Source: Chloroflexota bacterium (GTDB lineage: Bacteria; Chloroflexota; Anaerolineae; Aggregatilineales; Phototrophicaceae). From it: a stretch of 64,000 bases of DNA. The stretch spans positions 1 through 64,000 of the forward strand of contig WTGN01000014.1 in NCBI GenBank assembly GCA_011523545.1, read 5' to 3'. The position numbers and the translations under genes are program-made. The notes beneath the pieces were generated by a model. It saw only the letters and a program-made list of their open reading frames with translations, had not been told where the DNA came from and made no database searches. Below are positions 60,034-64,000 of the stretch, one piece after another. How positions within the stretch are numbered: the stretch's first letter is position 1; each line of letters begins with the position of its first letter.

Positions 60034-60924
60034 ATGGTCGCGCGCGCAGCGGTATCCTCTGTGACGATTAATCGGCTATTGGGATTTGAGACCTATTTGC
60101 CGACTCCCGACAACTCAAAAATGATAAAGGCGCCAGCCATTGATTCCACGCGGCCCGATGGCTGGGAAACACGGGCGCCCAGCCATAGCCTGCTGGAGCT
60201 GCCAGCCGAGGTGGCCGCACAGGGTTACGACTGTTTCGACCTTTCCATGCTGCACTTGCCCAGCGTGGAGCGCGCTTATCTCGCCGACGTGCGCGCCGCC
60301 TTTGAAGATGCGGGGGTGGAGATCTTCCAGCTGCTCATTGATACGGGCGAGATCGGCAGCCCAGACCCGCAAGAAAGCAGCGCCGGCATCGCCCACACCA
60401 AGTTCTGGATCGAGCGGGCGGCCGAACTGGGCGCTAGTGGCGTGCGCTATGTGCCCGGCGATAGCGAACCGACGCCCGAAACGATGCGCGCGACAGCGGA
60501 CGCCTTCCGCGAGCTCTTTGACTTCGCCTTCGAACGCGGCTTGAAGCCGGCCACCGAGAATTATCGAATCTTCACCAACAAAGCCCTTAACCTGCTGCAG
60601 CTTGTGGAGCTGTCAGAGCGCGATTACGGCTGGATCGCCGATTCTGGCAACCCTAGAGATTCGGGCGAGCAAGAAACCTTTGCCAAGCTGCTGCCGGGCG
60701 CGACCTCGATTCACGCCTGGGCGCCACCGACCGAAGACGGACGGGCGGACTTAGTGGCGTTTCGGCGCTATATGACCATGTCGCGCGCTGCCGGCTTTGA
60801 CGGTCCCATCATGCTGCACGGCGCTTATCAAATGGACAACTTCGCTTGGGCGCCAGATCTCTGGAGCGGCGTCGACGAATTTCGGGCGGCAGTCCACGCG
60901 GTATTCGGTGAAGACAACGCATGA
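60034..60924 (+). CDS. TIM-barrel sugar isomerase/epimerase-like protein, copy 1
   Basis: A 296-residue xylose-isomerase-like TIM barrel. FDLSMLHLPSVERAYLADVR, EIFQLLIDTGEIG, GASGVRYVPGDSEPT, LKPATENYR and ATSIHAWAP mark successive strands; histidines and acidic residues at strand ends (ATENYR, DSGN, HAW) may bind a divalent metal. It resembles IolE/hexulose-isomerase relatives, but substrate is unknown. The stop overlaps the start of the ThuA-like gene by four bases (ATGA). A paralogue lies at 61767-62630. AAGGAGAAAT precedes the start; GTG 60031 is an alternative. Confidence 0.88.
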   Translation: MVARAAVSSVTINRLLGFETYLPTPDNSKMIKAPAIDSTRPDGWETRAPSHSLLELPAEVAAQGYDCFDLSMLHLPSVERAYLADVRAAFEDAGVEIFQLLIDTGEIGSPDPQESSAGIAHTKFWIERAAELGASGVRYVPGDSEPTPETMRATADAFRELFDFAFERGLKPATENYRIFTNKALNLLQLVELSERDYGWIADSGNPRDSGEQETFAKLLPGATSIHAWAPPTEDGRADLVAFRRYMTMSRAAGFDGPIMLHGAYQMDNFAWAPDLWSGVDEFRAAVHAVFGEDNA

Positions 60925-61670
60925 CAGCTCCCATCCGCGTAACAGTCTGGAACGAATACTGGCACGAGAATCCCGTCCATTGGGACCACGTGCAGCGCTC
61001 CTGGATGAGCCACGGCTACAGTAAAGAGAGCGCGATTGAAGAAACCGAAGGCGTGCGGGCGATTTATCCCGACGGCATCCACGAGGCCATCGCCGCGCCA
61101 CTGCGCGAGCAGGGATTCGCTGTACAAACAGCGATCCTCGATGACCCGGAGCATGGACTGACCGACGCCGTCCTGGACCAGACGGATGTAATGATCTGGT
61201 GGGGACACGTTGTCCATGACAATTTCGACGACGCCATCGCCGAGCGCGTCTACAAACGCATCGTGGACGAAGGCATGGGTTTCATCGCGCTGCATTGGGG
61301 CGCCGGTTCCAAAGTCTTCAAGAAGCTGATGGGCACGTCCTGCTCGCTGACACCTTTAGTTGGTGGCACACCGGAAAAGCTCTGGGTGATTGAGCCTGGG
61401 CATCCCATCGCCCGCGGTTTGGAGATGTCCTTCGTGGTGCCGCAGACCGAAATCTACGGCGAGCCCTTTGATATTCCCGCGCCAGATTCGATCGTCTTCA
61501 TCAGTTCCTGGCCCAGCGGCGAGGTCTGCCGCAGCGGCTGCTGCTTTCAACGCGGGCGTGGGCGGGTCTTCTTCTTCCGGCCCGGGCACGAAACCTATCC
61601 GATTTACTATCAGAGCGAAGTCCAGCAGGTCATCGCCAATGCGGTCGAATGGGCGGCGCGATCAAGCTAG
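60921..61670 (+). CDS. ThuA-like protein, copy 1
   Basis: A 249-residue protein of the ThuA (trehalose utilisation) group, a class-I glutamine-amidotransferase-like fold. Motifs are [71 protein letters not shown] and GRVFFFRPGHETYP. The usual amidotransferase cysteine nucleophile is not evident; the conserved histidines point to sugar or metal binding. In rhizobia ThuA and ThuB act on 3-keto-disaccharides. It is coupled to the isomerase by a four-base overlap; a paralogue is at 62634-63431. Confidence 0.9.
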   Translation: MTAPIRVTVWNEYWHENPVHWDHVQRSWMSHGYSKESAIEETEGVRAIYPDGIHEAIAAPLREQGFAVQTAILDDPEHGLTDAVLDQTDVMIWWGHVVHDNFDDAIAERVYKRIVDEGMGFIALHWGAGSKVFKKLMGTSCSLTPLVGGTPEKLWVIEPGHPIARGLEMSFVVPQTEIYGEPFDIPAPDSIVFISSWPSGEVCRSGCCFQRGRGRVFFFRPGHETYPIYYQSEVQQVIANAVEWAARSS

Positions 61671-61766
61671 AAGACTGGTCATGCCGCGCGCGCCGGCGTT
61701 CGGCGCTAGTAGCAAAGTTCGGCATACGCTTTTGAGCGTGATTCTTAAGGAAAAGGGAGGATTTTC

Positions 61767-62630
61767 ATGGTTAGCGCAGCTGTATCTACAGTTACTTTGA
61801 TGAAGGCATTGGGCAAACCGATGTACGAACTGGACGCTGCTAGCGGGCAGCAAATAGGCGCTCCGGTCCAGCCGGCGACAATCGACCTGTTGGATGTGCC
61901 GGCCAAGGCGGCCGCGCAGGGCTTTCACGAATTCGATCTCAGTGTTTATCATCTGCCGAGCATCGAGCGTGGCTACCTGGCGGACTTGCGATCCGCCTTT
62001 GCCGAGGCCAATGTGGAATTGTTTCAGTTGCTGATCGATACTGGCGATGTCGACAGCAGCGACCCGGAAGAGCGCGCCGCGGGCATCGCCCATATCAAGT
62101 TCTGGATGGAAATCGCTGTGGAGCTGGGGGCGCGCGGCGTGCGCTACGTCCCGGGTGACGGCGAGCCAAGTCCAGAGACGATACGCAGCAGCGGCGAAGC
62201 GTTTCGCGAGCTCTTTGATTTCGCCGCAGGTCTTGGGCTGAAACCGGCCACCGAAAACTACCGGCACTTCAACATGAAAGCCGACGATCTGCTCGGTGTT
62301 CTCGAACACGCCGAACGTGACTACGGCGTGATTGCCGACTTTGGTAATGCGCGCGGACCGAACAAGTACGAGACCTTGGAAGCGATCATGCCGCACGCGA
62401 CTTCGATTCACGCCTGGGCCGAGGTCGACGAAAACGGCGATATCCTCAGCGAAGACTTTCGGCGCTGCCTGACTATCGCGCGCGACAACGACTTTGACGG
62501 ACCGATCATGCTGCAATACGGCTACCCGGTAGACGTCTTCGAAAATACGCGGGAAGTCTGGGCGCGGGCGAGCGAATTGCGGGACGAAGTGCGAGCCGTA
62601 TTTGGCGACGCGCCAACGAACGGAGCATAG
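61767..62630 (+). CDS. TIM-barrel sugar isomerase/epimerase-like protein, copy 2
   Basis: A 287-residue paralogue of the product at 60034-60924. Shared segments include the AAVST-VTLMKALGKP start, FDLSVYHLPSIERGYLADLR, ELFQLLIDTGDVD, GARGVRYVPGDGEPSPET, LKPATENYRHFN and ATSIHAWAEVDENG. Differences in the loop after the last strand may alter specificity. It is followed by its own ThuA-like partner after three bases. AAAAGGGAGG precedes the ATG. Confidence 0.88.
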   Translation: MVSAAVSTVTLMKALGKPMYELDAASGQQIGAPVQPATIDLLDVPAKAAAQGFHEFDLSVYHLPSIERGYLADLRSAFAEANVELFQLLIDTGDVDSSDPEERAAGIAHIKFWMEIAVELGARGVRYVPGDGEPSPETIRSSGEAFRELFDFAAGLGLKPATENYRHFNMKADDLLGVLEHAERDYGVIADFGNARGPNKYETLEAIMPHATSIHAWAEVDENGDILSEDFRRCLTIARDNDFDGPIMLQYGYPVDVFENTREVWARASELRDEVRAVFGDAPTNGA

Positions 62631-62633
62631 CTT

Positions 62634-63431
62634 ATGACAGCGCCCATTCGTGTGACCGTATGGAACGAGTTTTGGCATGAGAATCCGCAGCATCATGCCG
62701 AAGTCAAGGCGCGCTTGGCGAACTATGGATTCAGCGGAGAGCGTCTGGTCAACGCGACCGAAGGCGTTCAAAAGGTCTATCCCGATGGGATGCATAATGT
62801 CATCGCCGATCATCTGCGCGGGCAAGGGTTCGCGGTACAAACGGCGACTCTTGACGAACCGGAGCACGGCCTGACGGAAGATGTCCTGGCTGAGACCGAT
62901 GTGCTGACCTGGTGGGGACACGCGGCTCATGACCAGGTCAGCGACGAGATCGTCGAGCGCGTGCATGAGCGCGTGAACATGGGCGGCATGGGGCTGATTG
63001 CCCTTCATTCAGCGCATTATTCGAAGATCTTCAAGAAGCTGATGGGCACCACCTGCATGCTGAAGACGCGCGAGGCGGACGAGAAAGAACGGATCTGGGT
63101 CATCGAGCAGGGTCATCCCATCGCGCGGGGCTTGCCAGAATACTTTGAGATTCCGCAGACCGAGATGTATGGCGAGCCCTTTGATGTTCCGGCGCCGGAT
63201 ACGCTGGTCTTTGTCAGTTGGTTCCAGGGCGGCGAGATCTTCCGCAGCGGCTGCTGCTATCATCGCGGTCGCGGAAAAGTTTTCTATTTCCGACCCGGCC
63301 ACGAAACCTTGCCGATATATTATCAACCCGAGGTGCTCACGGTCATCAGCAACGCCGTGCGCTGGGCGGCGCCTTCTGGCGGTCCCGAACTGATCTTCGG
63401 CGATCACGCGCCGCTTGAGAAACTGGATTGA
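62634..63431 (+). CDS. ThuA-like protein, copy 2
   Basis: A 265-residue paralogue of the protein at 60921-61670, with the same start [18 protein letters not shown] and the same order of motifs ([71 protein letters not shown]). It is about 15 residues longer at the C-terminus. The second [isomerase + ThuA] unit repeats the order of the first, so the whole pair was duplicated. FAH-family gene follows on the same strand. Confidence 0.9.
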   Translation: MTAPIRVTVWNEFWHENPQHHAEVKARLANYGFSGERLVNATEGVQKVYPDGMHNVIADHLRGQGFAVQTATLDEPEHGLTEDVLAETDVLTWWGHAAHDQVSDEIVERVHERVNMGGMGLIALHSAHYSKIFKKLMGTTCMLKTREADEKERIWVIEQGHPIARGLPEYFEIPQTEMYGEPFDVPAPDTLVFVSWFQGGEIFRSGCCYHRGRGKVFYFRPGHETLPIYYQPEVLTVISNAVRWAAPSGGPELIFGDHAPLEKLD

Positions 63432-63467
63432 TCAGGCTTGTACCATCCGGAAGGGGAATAGCGACCT

Positions 63468-64000
63468 ATGAAACTTCTGACATATGACTCTGGAAGCGGA
63501 CCGCGCTGCGGCGTCCTGAGTGACAATCTCGTGGTTGATGTGTCCGCGCTGCTCGGTGTCGACCAAACACTGATCGACGTCCGCGCCCTGCTGGAACTCC
63601 CCGACGCGCCGATTGACCGTGTTCGGGACGCGCTGGCGAACGACATCGCCGCACCCGCTGTGCCATTGCCCATGGTTCGGCTGCGGGCTCCGGTGCTGCA
63701 GCCGCCGACGGTGCGCGATTTCTTCAGTTTTGAGGGGCACGCCAGCGGCCAGGGCGCGCGGACGCTTCACGAAGCCTGGTATCGGCTGCCGATTTTCTAC
63801 TTTTCGAACACCTTGCGCATCTTCGGGCCGGAAGACGAGGTGCCCTTCCCATCGGCGACGAACCAACTGGATTTTGAGATGGAACTGGGCTGTGTCATCG
63901 GGCGCGAAGGCAGTGACATCGCCGCTGCCGACGCACTGGACTACATCGCTGGTTTCTGCATTTTCAACGACTTTAGCGCCCGCGATTTGCAGTTTGACGA
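63468..64000 (+). CDS. fumarylacetoacetate hydrolase (FAH) family protein, cut by the window edge
   Basis: The first 177 residues of an FAH-superfamily hydrolase/lyase; the frame is open to the last base. MKLLTYDSGSGPRCGVL is the typical N-terminal domain; VRDFFSFEGH, LDFEMELGCVIGREG with the metal-binding glutamates and FCIFNDFSARDLQFDE belong to the catalytic domain. Known roles include hydrolysis of diketo-deoxy sugar acids (fucose, rhamnose routes) and aromatic meta-cleavage products. AAGGGGAATAG precedes the ATG. In this operon a sugar-acid substrate is more likely, and it could work with the fuconolactonase-like enzyme at 37489-38352. Confidence 0.9.
   Translation, partial: MKLLTYDSGSGPRCGVLSDNLVVDVSALLGVDQTLIDVRALLELPDAPIDRVRDALANDIAAPAVPLPMVRLRAPVLQPPTVRDFFSFEGHASGQGARTLHEAWYRLPIFYFSNTLRIFGPEDEVPFPSATNQLDFEMELGCVIGREGSDIAAADALDYIAGFCIFNDFSARDLQFD

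Noticed and set aside
61662..63008. Minus-strand open frame of 448 codons
   Set aside because: Antisense to the second isomerase/ThuA pair; it spans two real genes and an intergenic gap.

Overview
This looks like a GC-rich bacterial chromosome segment, most probably from Chloroflexota (Anaerolineae-like). The basis is indirect: many family-1 sugar and family-5 peptide-type ABC importers, secreted SH3/CARDB lipoproteins, a roadblock protein, two F420-type DUF385 proteins, and intergenic palindromes of the TGTAGGGGCG type. I see no rRNA, tRNA, CRISPR array or replication origin.

Layout. 1-8 kb: the 5' part of a phosphate (pst) operon on the minus strand, with an unusual PstC that carries a substrate-binding domain; a dppBC-type permease pair; and a convergent family-5 binding protein. 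8-24 kb: housekeeping and small accessory genes (recA, surE, coaBC, tsaB-tsaE, an ALDH7-type dehydrogenase, a MoxR ATPase, a GT-C-like membrane protein, secreted SH3-type proteins) and one frameshifted secreted gene at 23.8-25.2 kb. 25-38 kb: minus-strand carbohydrate catabolism, with a GH116 glycosidase, an EEP-family phosphodiesterase and a UgpB-like importer in one operon, then a second sugar importer, an SDR dehydrogenase, a GntR/FadR regulator and a fuconolactonase-like amidohydrolase. 38.8 kb: a deletion scar of an IS3-type transposase. 39-44 kb: a plus-strand operon of dppBC, binding protein, amidohydrolase and Rieske protein. 45-51 kb: an isolated phage-tail-like island without head, terminase or tape-measure genes. 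It contains a frameshifted tail-tube gene and a lower-GC metalloprotease plus WD40 pair, and is punctuated by three hairpins that share a loop sequence. 51.8-55.2 kb: a hybrid histidine kinase convergent and overlapping with an HTH/receiver regulator. 55.4-64 kb: a sugar importer followed by an MDR dehydrogenase, two tandem copies of a [TIM-barrel isomerase + ThuA-like] pair and a truncated FAH-family gene.

How the genes fit together. Six importer sets are present but no ATP-binding subunit, so shared ATPases must be encoded elsewhere (pstA and pstB may lie beyond the left edge). The SDR, the fuconolactonase-like protein and the FAH hydrolase match steps of non-phosphorylative deoxy-sugar degradation, and the ThuA/TIM/MDR genes suggest processing of oxidised sugars; both are inferences. 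A family of short palindromic repeats occupies many gaps and has in one case become the start of a permease gene. The strongest candidates for something undescribed are the hairpin-punctuated tail island and the apparently circularly permuted binding domain inside PstC.
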